Positions 49,801 to 62,155 of a stretch of 64,000 nt of DNA are shown piece after piece. The stretch spans positions 19,809,001-19,873,000 of the forward strand of contig NC_090782.1 of the NCBI RefSeq assembly GCF_040054535.1. The letters are read 5' to 3'. The notes below the pieces were generated by a model. It saw only the letters and a program-made list of their open reading frames with translations. It was not told the DNA's origin and did no database searches. The translations under genes and the position numbers were made by a program. Origin of the DNA: Antennarius striatus (lineage: Eukaryota; Chordata; Actinopteri; Lophiiformes; Antennariidae). Positions within the stretch are counted from its first letter, which is position 1, and each line of letters opens with the position of its first letter.

Positions 49801-52594
49801 ATATAAAATATATTTTAGAAAACATGTTTTAGAAAACATTGTTACAAGAAAAGCGTGGTTTTATGTTTTAACCGAACTGTTATTATTACAGATTAAACAA
49901 AGTCATAAATACTCAAATAAACCACATGTTTGCAGAAGGCCCAGAACAAGCATCATTACAGTAGCTTTAACCTGTTTGGTTTTAGCATGCAAGGAATCTC
50001 TCATGCAAGACATGTTTGCTGGGAACCGTCTTCCTCTTCACTGGTGCCCACCACCCTGTGGACCCAAACCAGCACTGTTTCCCAAGTGAAGCCCCCACCA
50101 TGACCCCACCCACAGTAAACTGCTACTTCAGAGGAAGTCCTGCTGGTCCCGTGTCTAAGGCCAACAAAACAAGCTCTTCTCTCAGCTGGTGAGTGTGCAG
50201 GAATGAATCTGAGGCCAAACACCCCTCCCACTCTGATGTCTTTGGGCCTCCCCATCTATTCCTCCAGCTCAACTCTCTTCCCACTTGTTATTTTGCAAAA
50301 GGAAAGCTAAAACCTGTTGGGTTTGTTTTTCACCTTTTCTTGGCAGAGTGCCTACATTTAAAGCTCAGGTGTTGCCGAGCGGGGAGTTATCTTTCAGAAA
50401 AACATAAGGTGATGGCTGGGTCACGTGGGGGGGGGGGGTGGCTGACACCATTAAACTTAAACGTCTCTCATATTTGAACATTTCCAACTTTAAAACCGGC
50501 TCAACGATCTGTCAGCTGCCGATCACACAGTCGAAAACACATTCCTATTTCTTGACGTAATTTGTCACAAAGCTTCCATAGAAGGTTCCAGCTTCTAACA
50601 GACACTGTCACAAACAATTCATCCTACAAAGCAGTTCGAAATGAACCTTGTGTAACACAGTATTCTTTGTTTTTTTTCTAAATAGAAATGTTTTTCCACT
50701 GTCAGGGAAATAAACTTACTATTTATATTCACCAAATTTTAAACACTCAGGTTAATGTCAGGAAACAAACATATACATAAGCATTATGGGGATTTTTAAA
50801 ATTATACATTAATAGTTACAGCATAATTTATTTTGCGTGTTTAACAGGATTGAAATGTTTTTGACAATAACTCAAAAGGTCATTTCACCCATTTGAATAC
50901 AGTGTTATTCAAATATACTCACATTTTCTATTTACGGTTTATAAACATTGTTTTGCCTTTACATGAAACGGAGGCCTCTCCTGATCTATTACTACCCACA
51001 TGACCAACAGATGTTTTCTAGATATATTATAACCCCATATGTTCATTCTTGTCACAAAACATCTGAAAAATCACTCTTTGTTGTGAAGAAAACGCGTGCG
51101 ACGAAATCATATCCACCACGTGACACCAGCGTTTTCTACTGGACACAGAGAAACATTGGGGAGCGTTCCGCCTAAAAACATGAAGTCAGATTTTCCCTCT
51201 CCTTTCAACCTGACATATTATTTTTATCTATATCTACTGTATGAACTGCTGCCACATATAAAGACACTGAATACAGACATGTACAGAAACCACAAACACA
51301 CCATTCAGTGGAGAGCAGATACGCAGCGGGAGATCATATGGGGAAACAGAAAACAGATTCAACCCCTGATGTACCCCTCTGACATCCATCCCACAGAACC
51401 CCATGGGAAACCCCCCCCCCAAAACCTCCTCTCTTCTTCTACTGCCAAAAACCCAGCTGGATGGCCGCAAGGTCACACAGCTGATTTAATCCCCAGCCCA
51501 GGTCACATAAACACACAACACTGGGAAAACCACCATTGTTATGAAGTCGATGGAGCCAGTAAAGCTCAGGAATTATACCCAGTTCATTTATTGATGCATC
51601 AGATCAAATGTGTTTTACCTGTGACCCCCACAGTGGTGACAAATAGAAGCTGGGAAAAACCTCATGAGTGATATCAGGAATGACTTTATATTGTAACCGC
51701 TGCCGTTATAAGGAAATAACCCTTTTTTACAGAAGGATCTTGTAATGACATCATAACAAAGTCTTTTCTCAGCTCAGCTCTTGTTTCATTTATGCTGAAC
51801 AAACAAGTACTGTAATGGCATAACATCACACCACTGTGTTTTCACATGACGAACCGATGCGCCGCAATCGAAAGAGGCGTAATGTTTGCAGAACGGCATC
51901 GTGAAGGACGTGCAAACAGAAGAGGAAACAATGCGAGTTGAAAACAAGGTGAGTGAGTCATGAAAACGTCTTGTACCTAAAACCAGCAAGGATCTGGGAT
52001 GCCCCTGCACACAGACAGCCTCCCAGACAGAAGACTGAATTCATGTCTGATTTAAAGTCAGCAAACCTGATGGCAAAATAGAAATTCAGTCTAGAAACCA
52101 CAATGGATGGATGGAGAAACACAGGCTGTGGTGGGGACACAAGGTTCCGGCTAGTGGAGCTCTGGTGAGTGGATTAGCTGTAGGAACATCCTGTAAAAGT
52201 CAGCTAATGGGTTCAGCTGAGAAGTCACACAAAGAAAGGAACAGCAAATGAACAAGCATGAGGAATGAATTTAAAAAGTCGTGAAAGCTGAAGATCTCAA
52301 ATCAGTCAAGGCAGCCACAAGCAACTCTCTTTCATCAGGATTCTTGTTGAACTGTGGAGGATCTTCAGCAGCTTATGGAATTAAAAGCCATCATAAAGCT
52401 AAAATTAATGCCGCTGCTTTCGATGAATGTTATATTTATGTACAATTACTTGGAATAAACATTTGATTTTGTCAGCTTTAAATCAGATGCAACCAGAGAA
52501 GTTCCTGGAACATAAAAACACAGCGTGCAAAAAGCACCAAATGAACACCTACTGTACATCCACCCTCAGAAAATAATTCAAAGTCATCCACTTA

Positions 52595-52599
<5 letters not shown>

Positions 52600-52649
<50 letters not shown>

Positions 52650-52650
52650 C
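52600..52650. repeat. (CA)n microsatellite
   Basis: About 25 CA units with one CG interruption. Confidence 0.95.
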
Positions 52651-53499
52651 ACTCCAGCTGTGTTTAGGATCAGGTTAATTAAGTGTAGTGGAGGATACGG
52701 GTGTGTAGGTGTGTCGAGTTAGTGTCCAGAGATACAATTAAATGGATGAAAGGATTGACTGTTTTGAAGTCAATGGAATAATAAAAATATATGCATGTAG
52801 AAATTAATAATAGCACTAGTGAATAGAAGGCAGTGAACTCTCCATAATTGAATCAAAACAAGCCAGAGGTGTGTCTGAAGAACTCGCCCATGAATGCAGA
52901 GTTTAGTGAACCTGAAACAACAAACTTGTAATATCTGTGATGAAGAAGTCCAAAATGATTGCTCCCTTGTTCAAAGCGAACTAAAAAGCTTCGAGTAGAT
53001 GCGATGTCTGTAAATTATGAAATTCAGTAAATAAAGAGCTGCATTGTTTTGTCTGTTCATCTATGTTTAATCCAGTTGGAGGAGATTTTTATCTCGATTC
53101 AAGAGGCTTCCTTGTTCAACTGTAATACAGACATTAGATGTGAATCTGATGACAATTTGTGTCACTCAAATGGCAGCGATCACAAAGACTGTGTGTGTTT
53201 CAGACTAATTTCATGCTCTCTCTGAATCATCTCCACATTTTCAATTATTGGCAGATATTCATATTCAGGAGCTGTGTTTTCGTCTCAATAGAACTGTTGT
53301 TGGTCAGTATTAGATTAGAAAACACAAAACACTATCATTCCTCTGCGTGGTGAACTTTATATTATCTCCATCTGATTGATTACCGATCATTTATAAGCTG
53401 CATGCTCTACAAGACTCTCAAACAGACACACGTGAATGGAAAATATTGAGCAAATTTAATTTCTGCAACAACCTCAACAACAAAGAGGAAGTGAAACTG

Positions 53500-53501
<2 letters not shown>

Positions 53502-53593
<92 letters not shown>

Positions 53594-53605
53594 GTGTGTG
53601 TGTGC
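53502..53605. repeat. (GT)n microsatellite, about 51 units
   Basis: Longest dinucleotide tract in the window, one CG interruption. Confidence 0.97.
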
Positions 53606-54224
53606 AGGAGATACAGACAGCTGGGAACATCAGTCCCCGCCCCTTAGCTCTTCTCTGATTGGCTGTGTTGTTGTTAAGGGCATTTAATAAGGAAACAAGT
53701 GGCTGCTCAGCCAAACAGGATTGAAGTAAAATTTCCCCAGGCATGTGGTGATGTCACGTGGCCTTGTTAAATGGCAAACCGCAGACTTTAATGGTCTGAT
53801 GAAACTAAAAACACTGAGACAATACAACTTTTCAAACCTGTAAGCTGACAGCTGGCCTACTTACAGGTTCTCTGACAGGTTTATGGCAGCCTCAAGTTAA
53901 ACTCTAAGGCATCTAGTGTTCTATTTTTTAAGGTATATATTTCTAAAAACATCTGTGCACATGTGATTTTTAGCTCTTAAAGGCTTTTTTTTTTTAAATT
54001 ATTAAAGAGACCTGTATGTGTTAGTCTGACAGTGTACCTGCTACCAGGTGCTTTGAAATGTTTATGACAATGACCCCTTGTGGTAAATACGACTGCAGTG
54101 AACATTGTGTTTTAATTATCTCTTTAAATGATTTAATTTCAAGTATGTAAAGTATATGCATTTGTGTTTATTGGCTTTAAATTAACATCAGTTATTATGG
54201 AGATGGATGTTAATTGTCAAAAAG

Positions 54225-54271
54225 TTATTATTGTTATTATTATTATTATAATTATTATTATTATTATTATC
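54225..54271. repeat. (ATT)n microsatellite
   Basis: About 15 ATT triplets with one interruption. A (GT)n tract follows at 54359-54390. Confidence 0.9.
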
Positions 54272-57200
54272 AATATAGTACTTATTATAGATATCACTAT
54301 TCAGAAATAACTACTTTTTTAATATTGCTATTGTTAATGCTGTCATAGCTGTTGTTCTGTGTGTGTGTGTGTGTGCGTGCGTGTGTGTGTTGTGTGTACT
54401 GAATAACATATCCTATATGCGTGCTTACTGCACCCATGTACTGACTTATTTTTCATCAGAGTCATCCATGAGCTCCACAGTTGTTAGAAGAGGTCTGCAT
54501 GGCCCGCCTACGTTTACCTTAAGTGTACTTATTAGGTCATGTGTTCATCACACCAACTTGTTAAGTGGTGAATTCTTATGACTACAATTTACTCTATCCT
54601 AATTTATCCTAATTACCCTTCAGAGAAGAGCAGCACTCAGAATGAGGTTACGTGAAGCCATGACACTCCGTGACACCAGAAGAACCAAGTTCTTCACAGA
54701 TTTAGAACCTGGCTTTGCAGAGGAGACACTCCGAGCTCTTTCTTTATGAATCTGAGACTATTTATCAAAGTAAATGAATTTTCATTTTCCAAATGCTTTT
54801 CTTTTTTGCAGTACGACTCGTTTGACTTGAGTAAAGTTTGTCTTGAATGTTCACTTTGCGAAAACGCTGCCTGTGTGTTTATTGCAGGAGATAAATTCAG
54901 ATGCAACCTCACCCCCCCCCAACAAGCACACTCCCACACACAAACCTGCTGATGCACGTCACACATGGTGAGAGGAGAGAAAAGTACTTCCTCTGTTTCC
55001 TGTGTTGCGCGGCTTTGAGCATGTGACCCCCCCCCCCTTTAGGAAGTAAATCGAGTTCTGTACAGCAGCGTTATTTTAAGTGATCGGAATCGTTTGCCAA
55101 ATGTTCTCCACTTGGATTAATACCAGTTTATACTGTCACCTCACTTTACTCACGTTTTTATCTGTAAATTTGATGCTTGTCTCAAACACAACAAAAGCAA
55201 ACATGTTTATTCAGCAGGAAGCTGCATGAACAATAACAATAATCTCATTATGACTATCAAAATCACTGCATATAGGAATGAATATAGGAAGGAATGAATC
55301 TTTAATGCAGAACGATATTAAGAGCTGAACGGATCATCTTTCTCTTAATCTCTCACAGACAATGGCTTGTGTAAAAACACAAACACACTAGCTGTTTTGC
55401 ATTTGTGCTAATTTTTTTTTGACATTTAAAAAAAAAAAGTTGATTGCCTTTGAATGAGTGGGCAACTTAGTGGGCAGTTTGCTCTCCAAAATACCTCCCA
55501 GTTTGCTCAACAACAGGAAAACGCCTTGAGCACTTGGACCACTCTGAATAAATGGAGAGAGACACATTCTTACACGGTTGCTAGAAACAATTTACCGTCA
55601 TGAACAAACAACGATGTATTCACCAGCTTTGCATACGAGTGACTAAAGTTTTAAATGCAGAAAGGTTGATCTCTCAAACAGCATTAATAAACCCCAGCAA
55701 AAATGGTTCATTAGACTGTGTGAAAACATTTAACTGTATGCTTGGAAAAGTCACTTCCTAGCAGAGAAACTGTAGGATCAACCTGCAAACAAATGGTTGT
55801 GCGTCTTATTTTCAGTCGCTGCGTGCACGCAGCTCAAGATACATCAAGCTCAAGAGGGACAGAGGAGGAAGTGTGTGTATGTGTGTGTGTGTGTGTGTAT
55901 ACATATGTGTATGTGCATGTGTGTGTATGAGCGTGAGTGCTTGTTTTTCTCTCTTTATGAGACCACATTTTGTTTTCGGCCTCCGCAGTCAAAACTGAGG
56001 TTATTTTTGTCTTTACTTCTGCAAAATGGAATTATAGTCTTGTTGTTTTGAGACTTTTATGACTCTTCTAGTCAAAAGAAGAAGAATGTTTAAAAATTTG
56101 CATTTCCTTTTTTAAATTTTCATAAGAGGTAAGAACAGTTGATTCTATCTTTAAATGTGTTGGTGTCATATTAAGGATCTGACTCATTCACAAAAAACAT
56201 TGGACCACATCAAATGAAACATCTGCATATAAGAAACTTTGGATCAAAAATTTAAATACTCATGAGACAGAAAACGCTGGACAGTTCATTTCATTTGGTC
56301 AGAAAATGGTGTGACGGGAAAAATAAGACATCACAACGTGAACGCAGACAATGTCGGTTCCCTCCGATCCTGATACATGTGTGTTTGTGTCTGTGTGTGT
56401 GTGATTACACGTATGGGAGGAAGAAGCTGGGGGGGGGGGAGGATGTGGGGGTGGTGATGCAGTTCCCAGCACTGGCTCATGCCGGTTTGTGCTGCTTCTC
56501 GCTGGCCCAGCCCCGCTGTCAGGTCCAAGGTCAGCGGATAGTCGGATTGATTTGGGATGGGGGGTGGGCTGGAGGGGGGCTAAATTAAGTGGTCAACCGC
56601 CCTGTGCAGCTCTGAGGAGTTTGGCATGAGTGCCCACTGGCACAGCATGTGAATGTCAAGAACGCATGCAGCAGGCATCTCAAATCTAAGATACTTTGAC
56701 GTGTCATATGGATGACTATTTAGGAATCACAGCTCTGAGCAGCAACAACATGTGATCGTTCTGTTTTGTTTAGACTTTTTAGTTCATACAGAAGATGCAG
56801 AACCAAAAGTTAACTGGATGCAGCTTCTCTCTAAATAAGATTCCTGATTTAGGCACTTCTTTAAAGTATGTCTTTTATTCTATATTAAGATTAAACTCAC
56901 TTTATGGATCCCTCAAATGGGGAAATTCTCTAAATATATATATATAAAGGTAAACAGCAGATGTAAATAATTGATAACCACTGGAATAAGCTAGTGATCC
57001 TGAACATACGTTTAACATATGCAGGCGTTCTGTTTTGAGCATCTACATTTGGCCCAACGCTGCATCACGGACCTGTCGCTGAAGCTTTAACCTAATCACT
57101 TCATCAACCTCTTCAGCATCATCAGCCACCACCACCAGCGGATATCCCTCAATGAAGATACCAAGGAGTTCTTTCCTCACAAATTACCACTGCAATAAAC

Positions 57201-57309
57201 TGCTGGGTTCGGGTTAACACTTCTCTGTCCGGTTGAGGAAGTGGATGTTTTATGCAAAATTGAATGCCTAAAAATATCAGTAACCATCAAACCTATGCTC
57301 TCATCATCA

Positions 57310-57425
57310 TGTCTGTGTAGGTTCTCAGTCTGAACTGAAGAAGTCTCTTGGATGAGAGACGAAACGTCTTCAAGAACTTTCTTAACGTCCAGTGGATCGA
57401 CTCAACGGTTTTTGGACAATCTCAT
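57310..57425 (+). repeat. Dispersed teleost repeat (GATGAGAGACGAAACGTCTT type)
   Basis: TCTTGGATGAGAGACGAAAC then CTTCAAGAACTTTC and GTCCAGTGGATCGACTCAAC. The reverse complement, slightly diverged, is at about 61062-61132. Confidence 0.75.
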
Positions 57426-57959
57426 CATCATCATCATATTCAGCTGTTTCTCCAGTAAGTCTGATCCAAGGCCCTGCTCCCTTCAATGCCACCATCATTT
57501 TGTTCAAGATGATCGCACCAGTGAAGGAAGCTGTCATATCTGTGTGAACAAAACTAGTTTGCAAATAAACTTCACAACAAAAACATAGACGACATGCTAA
57601 AGAGCAACTCGCCAGTCATGGCTGAGGAACATTACAAAAGTTTTCATAATTTTTTTACCGCCACTCTAAGCCTCCCAGTCAGTTTAGAGGCTTTGAATGC
57701 CAACTTTCTTCGTCTTAACCACACATTTTGATTGTAGCTTCACACCGATGAGCTTATTTCACTGCCATCAACAAGGTTGTGTAACTGAAACATATTCTGG
57801 GTTTCGTCAGAATCACGTAGGAAGTGAAAGTAGATGATTCAAGACCAGCATTTGATCACGCTTTATAAAACCCATGAGTCAGCACACGAATGAATGAAAT
57901 CAAGGCGGATGAACACGTAGGGAGGCCCCCAGAAGATTTATGAGGCAGGGGTCAGAAGT

Positions 57960-58500
57960 CAGGAGTCTGCCTTCTCCCCTGAACCGATAGAGAGATGGAC
58001 CGGACCGGAGATAGATGGGACTCTCCAAGAAGTGCTGCTGATATCTTTTCGTACGCCATGAATAGTAAGTTGTTTTCAAAGCTAATACAAGTTTCATCCC
58101 CTTTATGGAAGCCACTCCAACCACCGAATAGGAAGCTGAGGGAAACCGTTATGAAACAAGAGTCCATGTTTACTCGACGAGTGAAGATCGCGGGTGATAA
58201 ATCACATATTAATAGAACACGCGGTGATCGCCGTTGAAGACTGTAACCCGAATTAGCCGATCCAAGACTGTGAGTTTCGGACTTGGCAGCCAGTGAAGTC
58301 CATGAATAGCATCAGAGCAGGAGAGCGCTGCGACTGACGGCCAGCTGAGCCGTCGTTACGTGGATTCACAGACGGACGCCGCCGCCTCTGACCTCGCTGC
58401 CCGTCTGCTATCGAGGCTCTAAAGCGGCTTTGGATGACTAAAAAACAAGATCGGATGACACGGGCGCTATCGTTCCTCGCTCTCATGCCACCTGTTTGTT
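57960..58500. promoter_or_regulatory. CpG-rich stretch, candidate promoter
   Basis: CpG dinucleotides are dense here (CGGACGCCGCCGCC, CGACTGACGG, CACGCGGTGATCGCC), unlike the surrounding tens of kilobases. A short frame at 57995 runs MDRTGDRWDSPRSAADIFSY and meets a good donor (AATA|GTAAGT) at 58065. I do not recognise the peptide, so only a candidate promoter or first exon is claimed. Confidence 0.4.
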
Positions 58501-58667
58501 TATAGTGTTGTTTTACAACCGGGCTGGTCTGTGTTCATCTCATCGTTAGAGCCAGAGATATCAATACTTATCCTTTTCTTCATCCACTATTTTCAAATTG
58601 TCTGGCCCAGGTTATATCTTGTTTTTGTGAGACCACTGAAATCAGTCAGTGCTGTTTTATTTAGTTT

Positions 58668-58724
<57 letters not shown>

Positions 58725-58725
58725 T
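58668..58725. repeat. (ATC)n microsatellite, about 19 units
   Basis: Uninterrupted ATC triplets. Confidence 0.96.
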
Positions 58726-58861
58726 TTATTATGTTCATCTGCTCCTTGTCTTGATTATGATCCCAAGTCATCGTTTCAGCATCTTCATCAATCCGTCTCT
58801 GAATCCGCCACCAACATCCTTACATCATGAAGAACTTAAACTAATGTCAAGTATGTCTGAT

Positions 58862-58938
<77 letters not shown>
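58862..58938. repeat. (AATC)n microsatellite, about 19 units
   Basis: Uninterrupted AATC tetranucleotides. Confidence 0.96.
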
Positions 58939-60884
58939 GTGTTTCCCTTCTTACGTCACCTGTGGGGGAACACTCTAAAATCCTGGATCATCCCGACAGG
59001 ACCGACGCTGACCTCCCCCCTCGGTGATCCCCTTAAACTTCTGGGGAATGTGTATCAAAAGTGTTCCTGGTGACAACAAGCGCATGACGGCGCTGAAAGA
59101 GAAAGTTCAGACTGACTCAGAGGAAAGGCGAGAAGGAGGAAGAGGGAGGGAAATGGAGGGGGGTGGGGGGTGGAGGTAATAAAGCCTGCTCTGGTTCAGA
59201 CCGGTTTCTACCCCCTTTCCCTTCTCTTCTCTTTCCTGCCCTCCTCCTGTCCTCGACTTCACAACATCTCGTGGCCTCTGTTGTTTTTCACCTCCTCTTC
59301 TTCTGTTTTAGTCTAACTTCCTTTTTCCTCTCCTGTCTTCTTCCTCTTCTCCTTTTCACCAACTCTCTTCATTTCCTCCATCATGATCATGAAAATTAAA
59401 ACATTAATGGCTCCAGAGGGAACTCACTAGTTCACTGATCATTCACCAGTGAAGAGACGATCATCCTAAAAACCCAGAGGCGTGTTTTTTTTCTTAATGC
59501 CTTTAGCAGTATTGCTTCTGATCAATAACTGACTTTTCTACACAAAGGCGTGATGGTATCCTTGTTGTTTTGCCTTGGAAACAACAACGAAACTGACATC
59601 TGTATAAACGGGGCGAGGCTGTTAGGATGAAGGGGACACAATCTGACAAACGGAAGACTTAAAAAGCAGACAATGGTGGCGTCTATATCAACAAAGAAGA
59701 AGAAACAGTGGAAACCAGCAGAGTGTGAGGCTCAGATGCTCCTCTGGATAGAGGCAGAGATGTAAAAGTGAAATATGTTGTTCAACATAACACTTGATTA
59801 TGATTCCATGTCATTTATTATACATCTTCTTGCTATCTAAAGCCTGAGAATGGAGTGCTGTTCTGATTGGTCAAAGGCAAGATGAAACGACAAACATGGG
59901 TGTATGAGAGAGAAACAAGACGGACGGATCAAGAGATAAACTCTCCTTCCGTTCCCTTCCTGCACCAATGGGACTCTGCAGCAGAATCCTCTTTAAATGT
60001 GTTTTCCACAGATGTAGCAGAGAAAAACAAGTCAATCTCAAGGCTGTGAAGAGGGGCCATGTTATAGCGAGGGTCAGCAAACGGAAAGGAGGCTCTGATA
60101 TTTGCTGCCAGCTGTTGAGATTCCAAACACAGACGGATGGAATTTGGTATTTCTCAGCAAAAAGTGCAGCGTCTGGCTTTCCGTTGGAGCTGGAGGGTTT
60201 GTTCTGGTGCAGGAGGCAGGAGATGTAAACACGGCGGGGCCGAACAATGTTTCCTCCTCCAGGCCGTCTGCCAGACCGATTAGTGAATGTCAGCATTGAG
60301 CTCCGACACAAAGCAACAGCTCAGTCAGCTGAGATGAAAGACTAATGGAGGCTTCTTGAACCAAGACTTCTTCTGTATGTTCTGTTTTCGGGGACGGCGC
60401 GTTCAAGGCTCGTCATGAAGCTCGCTTTAAGATCAGAACTCTACTCCTGCAAGCTAATCCACTCAGTTTCCTCCCATCAACAGCAAATCCTGTCTCACCC
60501 TGTTACGTTTGGCTCCTCTCCCCCTTGAAACAACTCCTTCCAAAAGTTTTTTATAGATCCATATTTATATAATATGATTCGGTGCCAAAGGCAGCGCGTA
60601 CAAACAGGCAGCTCTGGTGACAGAGAGACATTTGATCATGGGATGTACTAATTAAAGCTTGTTTACAGTGTGTGTGAGGCAGCAGATCCACTGGACATGT
60701 TGTGTATCTCATCAGTTTGTATCACTTATCAAATGAAAGCCTTCCTGTCATTTATGTAATGGATTTTTGTGTTTCCACTTCATTTATATTTAGTGGCTCC
60801 AAGAACACAGAAAGTCCGGATTTTATCACATAAAAGGCAAAATCGTGCATTCATCTTAAATTGTTTTCCATGTCAGAATCCAAG

Positions 60885-60889
<5 letters not shown>

Positions 60890-60916
<27 letters not shown>
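60890..60916. repeat. (ATT)n microsatellite
   Basis: Nine ATT triplets directly before a SINE-like fragment (60920-61022). Confidence 0.9.
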
Positions 60917-60917
<1 letters not shown>

Positions 60918-60919
60918 GG

Positions 60920-61022
60920 AGTGGTGCAGTATTAGTATTGTCACTTTACAGTAAGAAATGTGGAGTTTGCATGTTTTCCACCTCCCTGTGGGATCCCTCT
61001 GGTTTCTCTGGCCTCCTCCCTC
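60920..61022 (+). repeat. Dispersed SINE-like repeat 5' fragment
   Basis: GGAGTGGTGCAGTATTAGTA, GTGGAGTTTGCATGTTTTCC and CTCCTCCCTCC, the 5' half of the SINE-like family. Confidence 0.6.
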
Positions 61023-61061
61023 CATCAAAAGCGTACAATATGAGTGAATCCAAAGCTGTTT

Positions 61062-61132
61062 CAGTCAATCCACTGGACTTTGAGAAAGTTCTTGAAGATG
61101 TTTTGTCTCTCATCCAAGAGAATTCTTCGGTT
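61062..61132 (-). repeat. Dispersed repeat, reverse copy of 57310-57425 type
   Basis: CAATCCACTGGACTTTGAGA then AGTTCTTGAAGATGTTTTGT and CTCATCCAAGAG. It abuts the palindromic element at 61133. Confidence 0.75.
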
Positions 61133-61656
61133 CTTACAATGGCTGGTCTTGTCCCAGTTTATTAACCCTGTGGGGTGTGGTCAGTGTAATTCACATTTCA
61201 ACGACCGTCGTTGAAAGCCGTCTGGCTCCTCGACGATTGTTGATGGGAGTGTCAAAGGGGGGGTCGTTGAAATGTGAGTTTCACCTTTGTATGCTAATGA
61301 GGGCCATTTTCATGAGACACATCACCTGGGTCAATCTGCTGAGACAGTCTTTTTGGGAGTTTTGAAAGGACATGATTGTCAATGGGAGAAAAGTGATGTC
61401 GCAGACCACCCCCCCCCCTGTTCAGAGATGGCTTCTTACAATCATGTCCTTTCAAAACTCCCAAAAAGATTGTCTCAGCAGATTGACCCAGGTGATGTGT
61501 CTCATGCTAATGGGCCTCATTAGTACAAAAAGGTGAAACTCACATTTCCTTTGACACCCCCATCAACAATCGTTGAGGAGCCAGGCGGTGTTATGTGAAT
61601 AACACTCACCACACCCCAAAGGGTTAATAAACTGGGACAAGACCAGCCACTGTAAG
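61133..61656. mobile_element. 524-bp palindromic foldback element
   Basis: The arms 61133-61379 and 61438-61656 are imperfect reverse complements around a 58-base spacer with a poly-C run. The outer ends read CTTACAATGGCTGGTCTTGT and its complement ending CCAGCCACTGTAAG. No coding frame. It looks like a non-autonomous foldback element or a head-to-head pair of one repeat. Confidence 0.85.
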
Positions 61657-61985
61657 GCCCCCGTCCACACGATAAGGGATTTTTTTTAAAACGGAACTTT
61701 TTAAAAACGCATCGAAAACGATTCCAGTCCACACGACAGCGTTTTTAAAAAAAATCTCCGTCCACACGTAAACACACCAGTGCGTTTTCGAAGACTGCTC
61801 TAAGCATGCCAAACCATGTGGTGGCAGTATTGAGTCAAATTTTATCCAATAGGAATCGTCCTTGTTTTGATTGTCACAACACACGGGCCCATTAGTATGA
61901 CGTCACAGCGGTTTTCGTCACAGGCAAGACTTCAGAGTTTTTTAAAAAGTCGCGGATACGCCGTCCACACGACAACGCAGACCCA
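61657..61985. repeat. GTCCACACG-rich non-autonomous repeat
   Basis: GTCCACACG recurs near 61664, 61727, 61750 and 61970, with AAAACGCATCGAAAACGATT-like text between. It resembles a teleost MITE family that I recall only in outline. The right end is near 61985. Confidence 0.5.
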
Positions 61986-62039
61986 GAAATGAATCATTCA
62001 GAATTCCTAAATAAATAGATTAAAAAACAAATACAACGT

Positions 62040-62155
62040 TAGCATTGTCACCGTAAGAGGTTCCCTGGGTTCAAATCCAGACGTGAGTTTGCACGTTCTG
62101 TTGGTTTCTTGTTGGTTCTGCCTTTCCTACCTTCGGCTCAAAAGCGTATCAAGAC
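62040..62155 (+). repeat. Dispersed SINE-like repeat 5' fragment
   Basis: GTTAGCATTGTCACCGTAAG, CTGGGTTCAAATCCAGACGT (B-box-like) and GTGAGTTTGCACGTTCTGTT, matching the head of the family at 60920. Confidence 0.6.

Noticed and set aside
51096..51671. 191-residue open frame, among the longest in the gene-poor half
   Set aside because: No recognisable domain, no splice context or Kozak support, and composition like random AT-rich/CA-rich sequence. Left as chance.
55797..56051. Open frame near 55.8-56.05 kb
   Set aside because: It spans a (GT)n tract and shows no domain or splice support.
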